Part shown: positions 1 through 7,885 of the stretch, piece after piece
How positions within the stretch are numbered: position 1 is the first letter of the stretch
Layout: every line of letters begins with the position of its first letter
Source of the DNA: Nitrospirota bacterium
GTDB taxonomy: Bacteria; Nitrospirota; Thermodesulfovibrionia; Thermodesulfovibrionales; Dissulfurispiraceae
Length of the DNA stretch: 20,152 bases
Direction of reading: 5' to 3'
NCBI GenBank assembly: GCA_016212685.1
Contig: JACREW010000029.1
Span: 1-20,152, forward strand
Notes under the pieces: model-generated
The model's database searches: none
Told to the model about the DNA's origin: nothing
What the model saw: the letters and a program-made list of their open reading frames with translations, nothing else
Made by a program: the position numbers and the translations under genes

Positions 1-47
1 AAACCCTTCCAACGATGATTTGCAAGACATCTGATGCTGTAAATTTT

Positions 48-1124
48 TCAGTATAAATGGCAGGCGGTCAATCCGCCGCCTGTTTCCTTCAATTCCGGCA
101 CTGTCTTATCGCATATATCCATTCTCTCCGGGCATCTCGGATGAAAAGGGCATCCATTCGGAATAGTTATAGGGCTCGGCACATCTGTTGTGAATCGGTG
201 AATCGGATGAAAAGAATAGGTGAATGGGTGAATGGGTGAATCGGCGAATGGGTGAAGTTTAGAGTCTCCGTTTCTCCGTTTCTCCGTTTCTCCGTTTCCT
301 TGTTTCCCCGTTTCTCTCTTTCTCCCTTTCTCCGTGCCTCTGTGTCGTAAAACCGGCGCGGACGCCAATAGTAATTTCGTGTACGGATGTTTAGGCGATT
401 TAAACAATTCCTCGGTTTCCCCTATCTCGACGATCTTCCCTAAATACATCACGGCAACCTCATCGCTCAAATAATGAACCACCTTCAGGTCGTGGCTTAT
501 AAAAACAATGGATATGGCGGTCTCTTTTTTAATGTCCTGCAATAAGTTGAGTATCTGCGCCTGAATGGATACGTCGAGGGCGGAAAGCGGCTCGTCGGCT
601 ACTATAAGCTCCGGCGAAACGGTCAATGCCCTTGCTATGCATATCCTCTGCCTCTGGCCTCCGCTGAATTCGTGCGGGTATTTGTTTAACGCATCGGCGC
701 TGAGACCGACCTTTTCCAAAAGCCCGGCCCCTCTGTCCTTGATCTGATGTTTAGCTGCTATCCTGTGTATCTTGAAGGGTTCGGAGAGCGTATCCACGAC
801 CCGCATCCTCGGATTTAACGACGCAAAAGGGTCCTGAAACACTATCTGTACGGAGCGCCTGAATTTCTTGAGTTCCTCGCCTTTGATGCTTAGAATGTCT
901 TCGCCTTTGAAAAATATCCTGCCGTCCGTAAAAGATAGAAGCTTCAATATCAAGCGCGCCACTGTAGATTTGCCGCAGCCGCTTTCTCCCACAACGGCAA
1001 AGACGCTGTCTTTATTTACTTTAAAGCTGACTCCGTCCACGGCCTTAACCCAGTTCTGCGGCTTGCCGAAGCCGCTTTTTAGCGGAAAGTATTTCTTAAT
1101 AGAATCTACTACCAATAAGCTCAT
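48..1124 (-). CDS. oppF: Oligopeptide/dipeptide ABC transporter ATPase, OppF/DppF type, with an expanded C-terminal linker
   Basis: Cytoplasmic ATPase subunit that would power import of peptides (or nickel/other small solutes) with OppD as its partner. Seen in the 358-residue product: Walker A GESGCGKST (46-54), Q-loop near FQDP (96-99), ABC signature FSGGQRQR (153-160), Walker B LIVADEP (173-179), H-loop His211, and the oligo-peptide C-terminal domain (HPYTK at 246-250; DVPSP and the Cys-rich GCPFHPRCP segment at 314-332). The ATG at 1124 is chosen because it overlaps the oppD stop by 4 nt (ATGA) and begins where family similarity begins; an in-frame ATG at 1136 is an alternative. Odd: residues about 260-312 are low-complexity and encoded by 8-bp repeats, where the family normally has a much shorter linker. 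No permease or binding-protein gene is visible; only 47 bases follow. The family is certain; the substrate is not. Confidence 0.9.
   Translation of the reverse strand: MSLLVVDSIKKYFPLKSGFGKPQNWVKAVDGVSFKVNKDSVFAVVGESGCGKSTVARLILKLLSFTDGRIFFKGEDILSIKGEELKKFRRSVQIVFQDPFASLNPRMRVVDTLSEPFKIHRIAAKHQIKDRGAGLLEKVGLSADALNKYPHEFSGGQRQRICIARALTVSPELIVADEPLSALDVSIQAQILNLLQDIKKETAISIVFISHDLKVVHYLSDEVAVMYLGKIVEIGETEELFKSPKHPYTKLLLASAPVLRHRGTEKGRKRETGKQGNGETEKRRNGDSKLHPFADSPIHPFTYSFHPIHRFTTDVPSPITIPNGCPFHPRCPERMDICDKTVPELKETGGGLTACHLY
191..256. repeat. Degenerate 8-bp tandem repeat (tgaatggg-like) inside oppF
   Basis: Repeated 8-bp units of tgaatggg or tgaatcgg, interrupted once near 207-220, lie within the oppF reading frame. 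On the coding strand they give the His/Pro/Phe-rich stretch around residues 289-311. The 8-bp period is not a multiple of three, so successive copies are read in different frames. Confidence 0.85.
265..340. repeat. Second 8-bp tandem repeat (tctccgtt-like) inside oppF
   Basis: About nine units of tctccgtt: the first four are identical, and the later ones decay (tccttgtt, tccccgtt, tctctctt, tctccctt). On the coding strand this is a purine-rich (aacggaga)n tract encoding the Lys/Arg/Glu/Gly-rich residues of about 261-285. It sits beside the other octamer array, so the whole inserted linker is repeat-derived. Confidence 0.88.
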
Positions 1125-2074
1125 ACCTTTATGCATCTCACAAAATGATTTTTCGAGATTTCCCTTAAATCGGGTTCGCGTCCCATGCAAATATCGGATG
1201 CCGAATTACACCTGTCCGAAAACTTGCATCCGTCGGGAAATTGATCGGGCGTCGGGACAAAACCGGTTATCGGCTTTAGGGCGGCGCCTTTTGCGACAGG
1301 CAGAGATTCGAGAAGGCCTTTAGTATAGGGATGGAGCGGATTTATGAAAAGCTCATCGACATCCGCAAGCTCCATAATCCTTCCGGCATACATAATGGCA
1401 ACCCTGTCTGCCTGCTCCGAAATAATGCTCAGGTCATGGGTTATAAGCAGAACCGACATATCCCTCTCCTTGCGAAGCCCCTGAAGCAGTTCCAGTATCT
1501 GCGCCTGAATCGTTACGTCGAGCGCTGTTGTCGGCTCATCCGCGATCAATAGCTGCGGATTACATGCTATAGCCCTTGCTATCATTACCCTCTGCCTCAT
1601 GCCCCCGGACATCTGATGAGGATAATCCTTTATTCTCAGTTCAGGCGAAGGTATTTTTACATCCCGCAACAATTCTACCGCCCTGTTCATCGCTTCCTTT
1701 TTGGATATATCAAAGTGCGCCGTCAAAGCCTCCGCTATCTGATAGCCTACGGTCAGGACCGGATTCAGAGAGGTCATGGGCTCCTGAAAGATCATCGAAA
1801 TGTCCTTGCCCCTTATCCCGCGCATTTCGTTTTCGCCGAGGGTTAAAAGGTTTTTATCATTGAAAAATATTTCGCCCTCCGCAAATGCATTGCCGGGGAG
1901 GATACGCATAATGGAAAGCGCGGTGAGGCTTTTGCCGCAGCCGCTTTCGCCGACAAGGCCGAAGACTTCCGATTTTTTCATGTCAAAAGACAGGCCGGAT
2001 ACGACCCCTAAAAAACCCTTGTCCGTCTTAAACGATACGGAAAGGTTCTTTATATTGAGAAGCGAAAGAGACAT
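1121..2074 (-). CDS. oppD: Oligopeptide/dipeptide ABC transporter ATPase, OppD/DppD type
   Basis: Second ATPase of the peptide importer, expected to form a heterodimer with the OppF product on the cytoplasmic face of the permease. The 317-residue product has Walker A GESGCGKSL (42-50), Q-loop FQEP (96-99), signature MSGGMRQR (155-162), Walker B LLIADEP (175-181), H-loop in ITHDLS (211-216), and the family C-terminal domain with HPYTKGLLESLPV (248-260) and Cys293/Cys296/Cys314 of the type seen in OppD/DppD. Length is normal for the family. It begins 11 nt after the ihf stop without an obvious Shine-Dalgarno and ends in a 4-nt overlap with oppF, so it is likely read through from the upstream operon. 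Whether the substrate is peptide, dipeptide or nickel cannot be told. Confidence 0.92.
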   Translation of the reverse strand: MSLSLLNIKNLSVSFKTDKGFLGVVSGLSFDMKKSEVFGLVGESGCGKSLTALSIMRILPGNAFAEGEIFFNDKNLLTLGENEMRGIRGKDISMIFQEPMTSLNPVLTVGYQIAEALTAHFDISKKEAMNRAVELLRDVKIPSPELRIKDYPHQMSGGMRQRVMIARAIACNPQLLIADEPTTALDVTIQAQILELLQGLRKERDMSVLLITHDLSIISEQADRVAIMYAGRIMELADVDELFINPLHPYTKGLLESLPVAKGAALKPITGFVPTPDQFPDGCKFSDRCNSASDICMGREPDLREISKNHFVRCIKV

Positions 2075-2085
2075 ACAGAGGATGA

Positions 2086-2370
2086 TTATGACGATTTATT
2101 GAGAGCATTATGAAACGGCTTGCCGACCTTGAAGTGCAATACCCTCTTGGGAGGCACCTGAACTTTTTCGCCTGTCCTCGGATTTCTCGCGGTCTTTGCA
2201 TTTCTCTGTTTAAGCCTGAAATTCCCGAAACCGCGTATCTCTATCTTCTCTCCGCGTGAGAGGGCATCCTTCATGCCGTCAAAAATGTTACCAATAATCG
2301 TCTCTACCTGCTTCCTTGTGAGCCCTTCCACTTTTTCAGTTACCGACTCTATTAAGTCCGACCTTGTCAT
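2086..2370 (-). CDS. ihfB: Integration host factor / HU-family DNA-bending protein, IHF beta-like
   Basis: Small nucleoid protein that binds and bends DNA as a dimer. The 94-residue product has the HU/IHF signature IEIRGFGNF (43-51), then the beta-arm ending in ARNPRTGEKVQVPP (61-74), where Pro64 is the expected intercalating proline. The N-terminus MTRSDLIE resembles IHF-beta more than HU. The start is firm: ATG at 2370 preceded by GGAGGT (plus-strand acctcc, 2375-2380) with a 4-nt gap. It follows sppA, an order common in delta-Proteobacteria and relatives (rpsA-sppA-ihf), which supports the IHF-beta call. The distinction between IHF-beta and a divergent HU rests on similarity by eye. Confidence 0.85.
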   Translation of the reverse strand: MTRSDLIESVTEKVEGLTRKQVETIIGNIFDGMKDALSRGEKIEIRGFGNFRLKQRNAKTARNPRTGEKVQVPPKRVLHFKVGKPFHNALNKSS

Positions 2371-2394
2371 AGAAACCTCCGTCTATCGTTTATA

Positions 2395-2434
2395 GCGTTA
2401 TTGCGTTTATTTTTATTCCTTTACGCTATAACGC
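2395..2434. repeat. Inverted repeat in the sppA-ihf gap
   Basis: The arms gcgttattgcg (2395-2405) and cgctataacgc (2424-2434) pair over 11 bp with one mismatch around an 18-nt AT-rich loop. The gap between the sppA stop and the ihf start is only 66 nt, so this hairpin could affect readthrough or mRNA stability. There is no T-run after it in the minus direction, so it is not a clear intrinsic terminator. Confidence 0.5.
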
Positions 2435-2436
2435 AT

Positions 2437-3291
2437 TTATGGCATATACATGTATTTCAGCTCTATTTTAGGCACAACTTTAGAAATCCCTTCCGGGACA
2501 CTGCCGCTCAGCAGGTCTAAAAATGGAGAACGCGGCTTTTTGCTCACGACCTCGGGTTCGCCCTTAATGCCTGCCATTTTCGCGGCCAGTTTAACCGCAT
2601 GTTCGAGATCTCCAAGCTCATCCACAAGCCCTATTTTTATTCCCTGACTGCCAGAGAATATCCTCCCGTCCGCTATCTTCCTGACATCTTCCATAGGTAT
2701 TTTTCTGCTTTGCGAAATTGCTTTGATGAACTGTTCATGCACATCATCCATTACTCCCTGAAGGATCGCCCTCTCTTCGGCGCCTATGCCCCTGAATACC
2801 GAGACTAAATCCTTATGCCTGCCGCTCTTTATAACCTCGGTCTTCACGCCTATCTTATCCATTAGCCCTTTGATGTTGGGCACCTCCATGATACCCCCTA
2901 TGGAGCCTGTTATTGTGCCGGGGTTTGCGACGATCCTGCTTGCTGCGGAAGCTATGTAGTAGCCTCCGGAGGCAGCGACGGAGCCCATCGAGACCACAAT
3001 CTTCTTATGCGCCGCGGCCTTCCTCACCTCTTCGTATATCTCCTGTGAAGGCACCACGCCCCCGCCCGGACTGTCGATGCGTAAAACTATCGCTTTCACT
3101 GCCCTGTCCTTTATATAACCCTTTATCTCCTCTATAGTATTCTTAGACTGGAATATAGGTCCCTCGATATTCACCAGCGCCACTTTCTCCTTCAGCGAAA
3201 TTTCGTTCTGCAAGAGGGTGAATATGACGCTGATCGCGATCATCGCCAGAAAAAAAATAGTTATAACTATGCAGGTCTTTTTAACTTTCAT
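2437..3291 (-). CDS. sppA: Signal peptide peptidase SppA, short (36K) type
   Basis: Membrane-anchored serine protease of family S49 that degrades leftover signal peptides. The 284-residue product starts with a positively charged MKVKK and a hydrophobic segment (about 6-28) that would anchor it in the inner membrane with the catalytic domain outside the cytoplasm. Motifs seen: RIDSPGGG (71-78), MGSVAASGGYY (102-112) with predicted nucleophile Ser108, and KSGRHKD (155-161) with predicted general base Lys160; the 52-residue Ser-Lys spacing matches the Bacillus SppA pair. The length fits the single-domain SppA class rather than the long E. coli type. The start codon overlaps the rpsA stop by 11 nt, implying translational coupling. 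Confidence 0.93.
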   Translation of the reverse strand: MKVKKTCIVITIFFLAMIAISVIFTLLQNEISLKEKVALVNIEGPIFQSKNTIEEIKGYIKDRAVKAIVLRIDSPGGGVVPSQEIYEEVRKAAAHKKIVVSMGSVAASGGYYIASAASRIVANPGTITGSIGGIMEVPNIKGLMDKIGVKTEVIKSGRHKDLVSVFRGIGAEERAILQGVMDDVHEQFIKAISQSRKIPMEDVRKIADGRIFSGSQGIKIGLVDELGDLEHAVKLAAKMAGIKGEPEVVSKKPRSPFLDLLSGSVPEGISKVVPKIELKYMYMP

Positions 3292-4906
3292 GGCTCTTTA
3301 CGTTCTTCATGCTGAGACCGATCTTCCTCTCTTCGGTATTAACCTTTATGATCCGCACAAATATCTCGTCTCCTTCTTTAACGTCCTTGGAAGCGTCCAC
3401 TTCGGATGAGTACACCAACCCCTCGATGCCGCCCTCCATCTCCACAAAAATTCCGAAGTCGGTAATTCTGAGCGCCTTTCCTTTAAGCTCTTCTCCCAGT
3501 TTGCACTTGGCCGGTATTTCATCCTGCCACGGATCAGGCGTCAACTGTTTTATGCCGAGGGCCATTCTCTCCTTGTCGGGCTCGAGGCTGAGGATAACGG
3601 CTTCGACTTTTTGTCCTTTTCTCAATATCTCGGAAGGATGCTTGATATGCTTAATCCACGATATATCGGAAATATGTATGAGTCCGTCAATGCCTTCAGG
3701 CAGCCTCACAAATGCGCCGAAATCCGTAAGGGTCTTCACCTTTCCGGTTATCGTCTGCCCGATCCTATATACTTCTCCAACGACGTCCCAAGGCTTGGAC
3801 TTTAACTGCTTAAGGCTTAGAGACAACTTTCTTTCGTTCTTATTTACGCTTATGACAACAGCCTCTATCTCATCTCCTACAGACACATACTTGGAAGGAT
3901 GTTTAGGCCGCGGAGCCCAGTCCAGTTCGGATATATGGATAAGACCTTCGAGGCCCTCCTCTATTTCTACGAATACGCCGTAATCGGTTACGGTCATTAC
4001 CTTCCCCTTGAGTCTCATTCCCTGCTTATATTTTTCGTCCACGGACAGCCATGGATCAGGTCTTTTCTGTTTGTATCCGAGGGTAACCTTTTCGGTATCT
4101 GCGTCATACTTAAGCACGATGAATTCATTCTCGTGGCCTGCTGAAAAGAATTCCGAAGGATGGTTAACCCTTCTCCACGATATATCCGAGATGTGAAGCA
4201 ATCCGTCGATGCCTCCGAGGTCGATAAAAACACCGTAATCGGTGATATTCTTAACAATGCCTTTAAGCAGCGCTCCCTCCTTCAGTATCTTAAGGGTCTC
4301 ATCCTTTTTTATGTTCCTTTCATCTTCGATAACCGCCCTTCTCGATACAACAACGGATGCGCCTGAAATTTGGCCTGAAGCATGATTCGTCCCGCCGGCA
4401 TGCCCCCTTGGAGCGGATATCTTCACTATTTTCATCAGCGCGGTCCGGCCTATATATGAGTCCACGTCTTTGACCATCTTAATATCTATCTGCGAAGAGG
4501 GGAGAAATGCCTTTATCCCATTGATATCTGCAAACAACCCTCCCTTTGTCTTCCCGACAATCTTTCCTTCGACCTTGGATTTGTTGTTGTATGCCTCCAC
4601 AAGGGATTCCCATGCGAGTATTTTCGATGCCCTCTCCCTTGAAAGAGTAACGATGCCGTCCCTATCATTGATCTTCTCAACATATACTTCTAAAAAGTCC
4701 CCTTCTTTTAATAATGAAAACTCCTCTCCCGTAAATTCGGAGGATGGGATTATTCCCTCCGATTTATAGCCCACATCCACCACTACGCCGTCATTTTTCA
4801 CGGCAATGATTTTGCCTTTGGCTATGCCTCCCCTTTCTACCCTATGCAATGTCTCGGCATAAAGCTTTTCGATGTCCCTTGTTTCTTCCTTAGCCTGCAT
4901 TTCCAT
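3281..4906 (-). CDS. rpsA: 30S ribosomal protein S1, six S1 repeats
   Basis: RNA-binding ribosomal protein that helps recruit mRNA to the 30S subunit. The 541-residue product has six S1 (OB-fold) repeats, beginning at about residues 28, 112, 212, 297, 382 and 470. Repeats 3-6 carry the typical TDYGVF/TDFGAF and GLIHISD motifs; repeats 1 and 2 are more divergent, as in other S1 proteins. Length matches E. coli S1 (557). The start is ATG 4906, 2 nt after the ispH stop, with AGGAGG lying inside the last ispH codons, so the two genes are coupled. Odd: repeat 2 carries an extra Gly/Ala/His-rich loop of roughly a dozen residues (about 164-178) before the VVVSRRAV strand. Confidence 0.95.
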   Translation of the reverse strand: MEMQAKEETRDIEKLYAETLHRVERGGIAKGKIIAVKNDGVVVDVGYKSEGIIPSSEFTGEEFSLLKEGDFLEVYVEKINDRDGIVTLSRERASKILAWESLVEAYNNKSKVEGKIVGKTKGGLFADINGIKAFLPSSQIDIKMVKDVDSYIGRTALMKIVKISAPRGHAGGTNHASGQISGASVVVSRRAVIEDERNIKKDETLKILKEGALLKGIVKNITDYGVFIDLGGIDGLLHISDISWRRVNHPSEFFSAGHENEFIVLKYDADTEKVTLGYKQKRPDPWLSVDEKYKQGMRLKGKVMTVTDYGVFVEIEEGLEGLIHISELDWAPRPKHPSKYVSVGDEIEAVVISVNKNERKLSLSLKQLKSKPWDVVGEVYRIGQTITGKVKTLTDFGAFVRLPEGIDGLIHISDISWIKHIKHPSEILRKGQKVEAVILSLEPDKERMALGIKQLTPDPWQDEIPAKCKLGEELKGKALRITDFGIFVEMEGGIEGLVYSSEVDASKDVKEGDEIFVRIIKVNTEERKIGLSMKNVKSHES

Positions 4907-4908
4907 GG

Positions 4909-5760
4909 CTATCCCTTTCCTCCTATATCCCTAATTCTTTTTTCGACTTCTTTTATGATCCAGTCGGGGGTCGAGGCCCCTGCGGTTACGCCGACCTTGT
5001 TCGTATGCTCAAACCATTCATCCTTTATTTCAGAAGCGGTCTCGATATGATGCGTCGGAATAGACATAGACATGCATAACTGGGCAAGCTGCGCGGTATT
5101 GGCGCTGTTCTTGCCTCCCACCACCACCATGGCATCCACGTTTTTAGACATGTTTTTTGTCTCCTTAAGCCTCAATGCCGTAGAACTGCATATGGTGTTG
5201 AATACCTTCAGTTCTTTCACATGCTCCGCCGCCTCTGAAATAAACTTTTTCAGGACGCTCGGCGGCTGTGTTGTCTGCACTACCACGCCTACCTTGCTTT
5301 TGAGTTTGGGCAGTTCATCATCCTTATTGACTACTATAACGTCGTCACCTGCATAGCTCATCAATCCCCTGACTTCCGGATGTTCCTTATCGCCTATAAT
5401 GACCACCTGATACCCCTCTTTTCTAAGGAGCTTTACGTATTGCTGCGCCTTTTTTACAAATGGACATGTCGCATCGACAACCCGGCACCCTTTGCTGCTC
5501 AATTTGTTCGAGATTTCCTTCGGGACGCCGTGAGTCCTTATTATAATGGTACTTATTTTAACATTGTCTATATCTTCCGTGGGCGCTACGCCTTTCGATT
5601 TCAATTTATCGACTACCTGGGGATTATGGATTATCGGGCCGAACGTATAGACATCGCCGCCGTTCTTTACGGCAGCATCAAATGCCATATCAACAGCCCT
5701 TTTGACCCCAAAACAGAAACCCGCCGTTTTGGCGGTGATTATCTTCCGGCCTTCTCTCAT
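4909..5760 (-). CDS. ispH: 4-hydroxy-3-methylbut-2-enyl diphosphate reductase (IspH/LytB)
   Basis: Last step of the MEP isoprenoid pathway: reduces HMBPP to IPP and DMAPP using a 4Fe-4S cluster. From the ATG at 5760 the product is 283 residues with the three conserved cluster cysteines: Cys16 (GFCFGVKRAV), Cys99 (DATCPFV) and Cys191 (TICSST). Also present are HNPQVV (45-50), RTHGV (75-79) and EHPEV (126-130), whose Glu129 corresponds to the catalytic glutamate. An in-frame TTG at 5802 would add 14 residues unlike the family and made largely of repeat sequence, so I reject it. No strong Shine-Dalgarno precedes 5760. It is flanked by cmk and rpsA in a well-known order. Confidence 0.95.
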   Translation of the reverse strand: MREGRKIITAKTAGFCFGVKRAVDMAFDAAVKNGGDVYTFGPIIHNPQVVDKLKSKGVAPTEDIDNVKISTIIIRTHGVPKEISNKLSSKGCRVVDATCPFVKKAQQYVKLLRKEGYQVVIIGDKEHPEVRGLMSYAGDDVIVVNKDDELPKLKSKVGVVVQTTQPPSVLKKFISEAAEHVKELKVFNTICSSTALRLKETKNMSKNVDAMVVVGGKNSANTAQLAQLCMSMSIPTHHIETASEIKDEWFEHTNKVGVTAGASTPDWIIKEVEKRIRDIGGKG

Positions 5761-5790
5761 ATGGTAAATTATAGGATACAGGATTAAACA

Positions 5791-5851
5791 GGCAATAGGC
5801 AATAGGGTTGCCGCCTATGTTTGTATCGCCTATCGCCTATCGCCTATCGCC
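5791..5851. repeat. 7-bp tandem repeat (tatcgcc)4 with a facing inverted copy
   Basis: Four perfect tatcgcc units occupy 5824-5851. About 20 nt away, 5791-5807 contains two aataggc-like units in the opposite orientation, giving an imperfect hairpin. The array overlaps the end of cmk: its last codons and stop TAG (5830-5832) are repeat-derived. The remainder fills the 69-nt cmk-ispH gap, so the ispH leader is mostly repeat. Confidence 0.85.
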
Positions 5852-6507
5852 TTTAGAATTTTCTCTATGACCTCATTAAGACTTAAATCCGTAGTATCTA
5901 TGCAAACGGCATCATCGGCCTTCTTTAACGGCGCGATGTCCCTCTTACTGTCCCTTTCGTCCCTCTCCCTTACGTCCCTCAATGCCTCCTCCATTGTTAT
6001 CTCTATTCCCTTTTCCTTCAACTGAAGATAACGCCTCTTTGCCCTTCCTTCTTCCGAGGCGTCGAGATAAAATTTCTTCCATGCGTCGGGAAATACAACC
6101 GTAGTCATATCCCGTCCTTCCGCAACTATGTCGCTGCGAATGGCGGCATCCCGCTGTACCTGAAACAAAAAATCCCTCACCGCTTTTCTGGCCGAAAAAA
6201 CGGACGCATAATGCCCGGCCTCCGTAGTCCTTATAGCCTCAGACACGTCCTCTCCAGGATAAAGTTCGGAGTTTTCTTTCAAATACACGCGGCCTTCCTT
6301 AAAGAACACGCTTATTCCATTAAGCGCTCTTTTTATATCATCATCGGTATTGTTTTCATCAAGCCCTTTTCTGCGTAAATGTAATGCTGCCGCCCGGTAG
6401 AGTGCGCCCGTGTCAAGGAACTCGAATCCGAGCCTCTCCGCGATAAGCTTCGACACAGTGCTCTTGCCCGCCCCTGAAGGGCCATCTATTGCGATTACTC
6501 TGCCCAT
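5830..6507 (-). CDS. cmk: Cytidylate kinase
   Basis: Phosphorylates CMP/dCMP to the diphosphates with ATP. The 225-residue product has the P-loop GPSGAGKST (9-17), the NMP-binding segment DTGALYRAA (32-40), GRDMTTVVFPDA (115-126, usual GRDIGTVVFPDA) and the lid RDERDSKRDIAPL near 181-193. Length is typical. The start is ATG 6507, 18 nt after the rtcA stop, without a clear Shine-Dalgarno, so translation may depend on the upstream gene. The last residues AIGDRR and the stop come from the 7-bp repeat array, so the natural C-terminus may have been replaced by a few repeat codons. Confidence 0.95.
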   Translation of the reverse strand: MGRVIAIDGPSGAGKSTVSKLIAERLGFEFLDTGALYRAAALHLRRKGLDENNTDDDIKRALNGISVFFKEGRVYLKENSELYPGEDVSEAIRTTEAGHYASVFSARKAVRDFLFQVQRDAAIRSDIVAEGRDMTTVVFPDAWKKFYLDASEEGRAKRRYLQLKEKGIEITMEEALRDVRERDERDSKRDIAPLKKADDAVCIDTTDLSLNEVIEKILKAIGDRR

Positions 6508-6525
6508 AAATAACTAATTGATATT

Positions 6526-7596
6526 CTAACCTAAATTGAGAGATTTATGTAAGGCGGATTTCCCTCTAATCACGACCTTCCCCGGTTTTCCCTTTTCCCC
6601 CTTCACGAACCACTCAAATGGATGGAACAGTTCGATGACCCGCAAGTTCGTCATCAGATGATCCGTTACGCGGCAGGTCGTGAAGGTAGATTCCCCCTCG
6701 CACAGGGAAAGATACAGAACGATCTGATCCGGCAGATACGGATCCAGAGCCGCATCGTCTCTGTAATAATCAATAAATTCCATTGCGGCGTCTTCTCCGA
6801 CAGTTTCCGCCTTTTTACCTCTTTCACCGAGAGAGGTAAAGCCCGCGATTGAATGCTCGGATCCTGCCTTTATGAATATGAATGTTCCGGTTCCATATGT
6901 TTTTGATTCGGCAGCCTCTATATCGGTTGGACAACGAAGTTCCGGCAGATGGTAGGATATTTTTCCTAAAGCAGCGCTTTTCTGCCTTTCGGCAATTGAA
7001 AGCGGAAGATTTACAGCGCACGAATATCCATGTATCCTTAATATCCTGCCCCGTTGAGGCATACTTAATGGCCTGAGCTTATTCGCCGGCATTATAGTAG
7101 CCCTTATTATTCCCCCGCCCTTGGGATAAAATCCGTACGACTCGATAGACGCTTTTACGTTTACGCCGATTCTCGCCATAATGGGAGCAAAGACCTCCGA
7201 TGCATAGTGAAAAGAAGGGCTGAATGGCACATGGGTCCCGCCGCGCAGGACAAGGCTTGATTGCCTGTCTGCCCGCATCAGGGCGGGAATAGCGGTCTGG
7301 AGAACCAGCAGGGTAGAACCCGCAGTGCCGATGTCAAAGGAGAAGTCTCCTCCCTTTATTTTTTGAGGCGAGAAAGTCAGTTCCGTTGAGCCTTTATAAT
7401 CGCCGGTTACCACTGCATCAGACAAGACTTGAAGGGCTTTGACAGAGGTCAGGTGCTGGGGCATGAGCCCGGGATTCTTCCTGCCCTTTCTGATATTTAC
7501 GATACGGAACGGTTTGTTAAGAAGGCACGAAAGGCTTAGAGCCGTCCTTAATATCTGCCCCCCGCCTTCGCCAAAGCTGCCGTCTATCTCTATCAT
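6526..7596 (-). CDS. rtcA: RNA 3'-terminal phosphate cyclase (RtcA)
   Basis: Converts RNA 3'-phosphate ends to 2',3'-cyclic phosphates with ATP through an enzyme-AMP intermediate; a role in RNA repair or maturation is inferred from the family. The 356-residue product (E. coli RtcA 338) shows the N-terminal DGSFGEGGGQILRTAL (5-20), the RKGRKNPGLMPQHL segment (36-49), FDIGTAGS (87-94), RGGTHVPFSPS (118-128), YPKGGG (157-162), and TDHLMTN (311-317) containing the adenylylated His313 (His309 in E. coli). No rtcB or rtcR is in the window. Upstream is a 523-nt stretch without an intact gene; a GAGGTG about 14 nt before the ATG is a poor Shine-Dalgarno. Confidence 0.95.
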   Translation of the reverse strand: MIEIDGSFGEGGGQILRTALSLSCLLNKPFRIVNIRKGRKNPGLMPQHLTSVKALQVLSDAVVTGDYKGSTELTFSPQKIKGGDFSFDIGTAGSTLLVLQTAIPALMRADRQSSLVLRGGTHVPFSPSFHYASEVFAPIMARIGVNVKASIESYGFYPKGGGIIRATIMPANKLRPLSMPQRGRILRIHGYSCAVNLPLSIAERQKSAALGKISYHLPELRCPTDIEAAESKTYGTGTFIFIKAGSEHSIAGFTSLGERGKKAETVGEDAAMEFIDYYRDDAALDPYLPDQIVLYLSLCEGESTFTTCRVTDHLMTNLRVIELFHPFEWFVKGEKGKPGKVVIRGKSALHKSLNLG

Positions 7597-7885
7597 TTGT
7601 TAATTCTATCACACCTCTTTAGTTTCTCATTAAAATCTGATAGACCGATTCACGCCGTGCTTGACGGGCGGCGCAACTGCGAGGAGCTATTACAGCAGCG
7701 GATTCTGAGGGGGTAAGGCAAAAGGCTTTGCAGAAAAATTTAAAAGTCATCTCGATTAAGCGCTGATTCAGCAAGCATTTGGCAAGCCCTTATTCCCTCT
7801 TTAAGCAGTACCGCCACCTTTATTTATTTCTAAAAAAATACGGGAAGTGTCCCTATGTTTTTATGCTATGTTTTTATGTTTTATA
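7597..7885. other. Gene-free stretch between rtcA and the transposase remnant
   Basis: No ORF here resembles a protein I recognise. It must hold any promoter for the rtcA-cmk run on the minus strand; an AT-rich element (TAGAAT on the minus strand, within 7600-7612) lies so close to the ATG that it is not convincing. On the plus strand 7840-7880 is T-rich. I infer debris from the insertion that left the adjacent transposase fragment. Confidence 0.4.

Noticed and set aside
191..340. CRISPR array
   Set aside because: The units are 8 bp, tandem and lack spacers; no cas genes are present.
1125..1190. Longer OppF from 1190
   Set aside because: It would overlap oppD by 70 nt; the ATG at 1124 gives the usual ATGA coupling and the normal N-terminus.
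3309..3983. Long plus-strand ORF of 224 residues opposite rpsA
   Set aside because: It is the mirror of the S1 repeats; its composition follows the rpsA codons and no family is recognisable.
5761..5802. Longer IspH from TTG 5802
   Set aside because: The extra residues are encoded by repeat sequence and are unlike the family; ATG 5760 starts where similarity starts.
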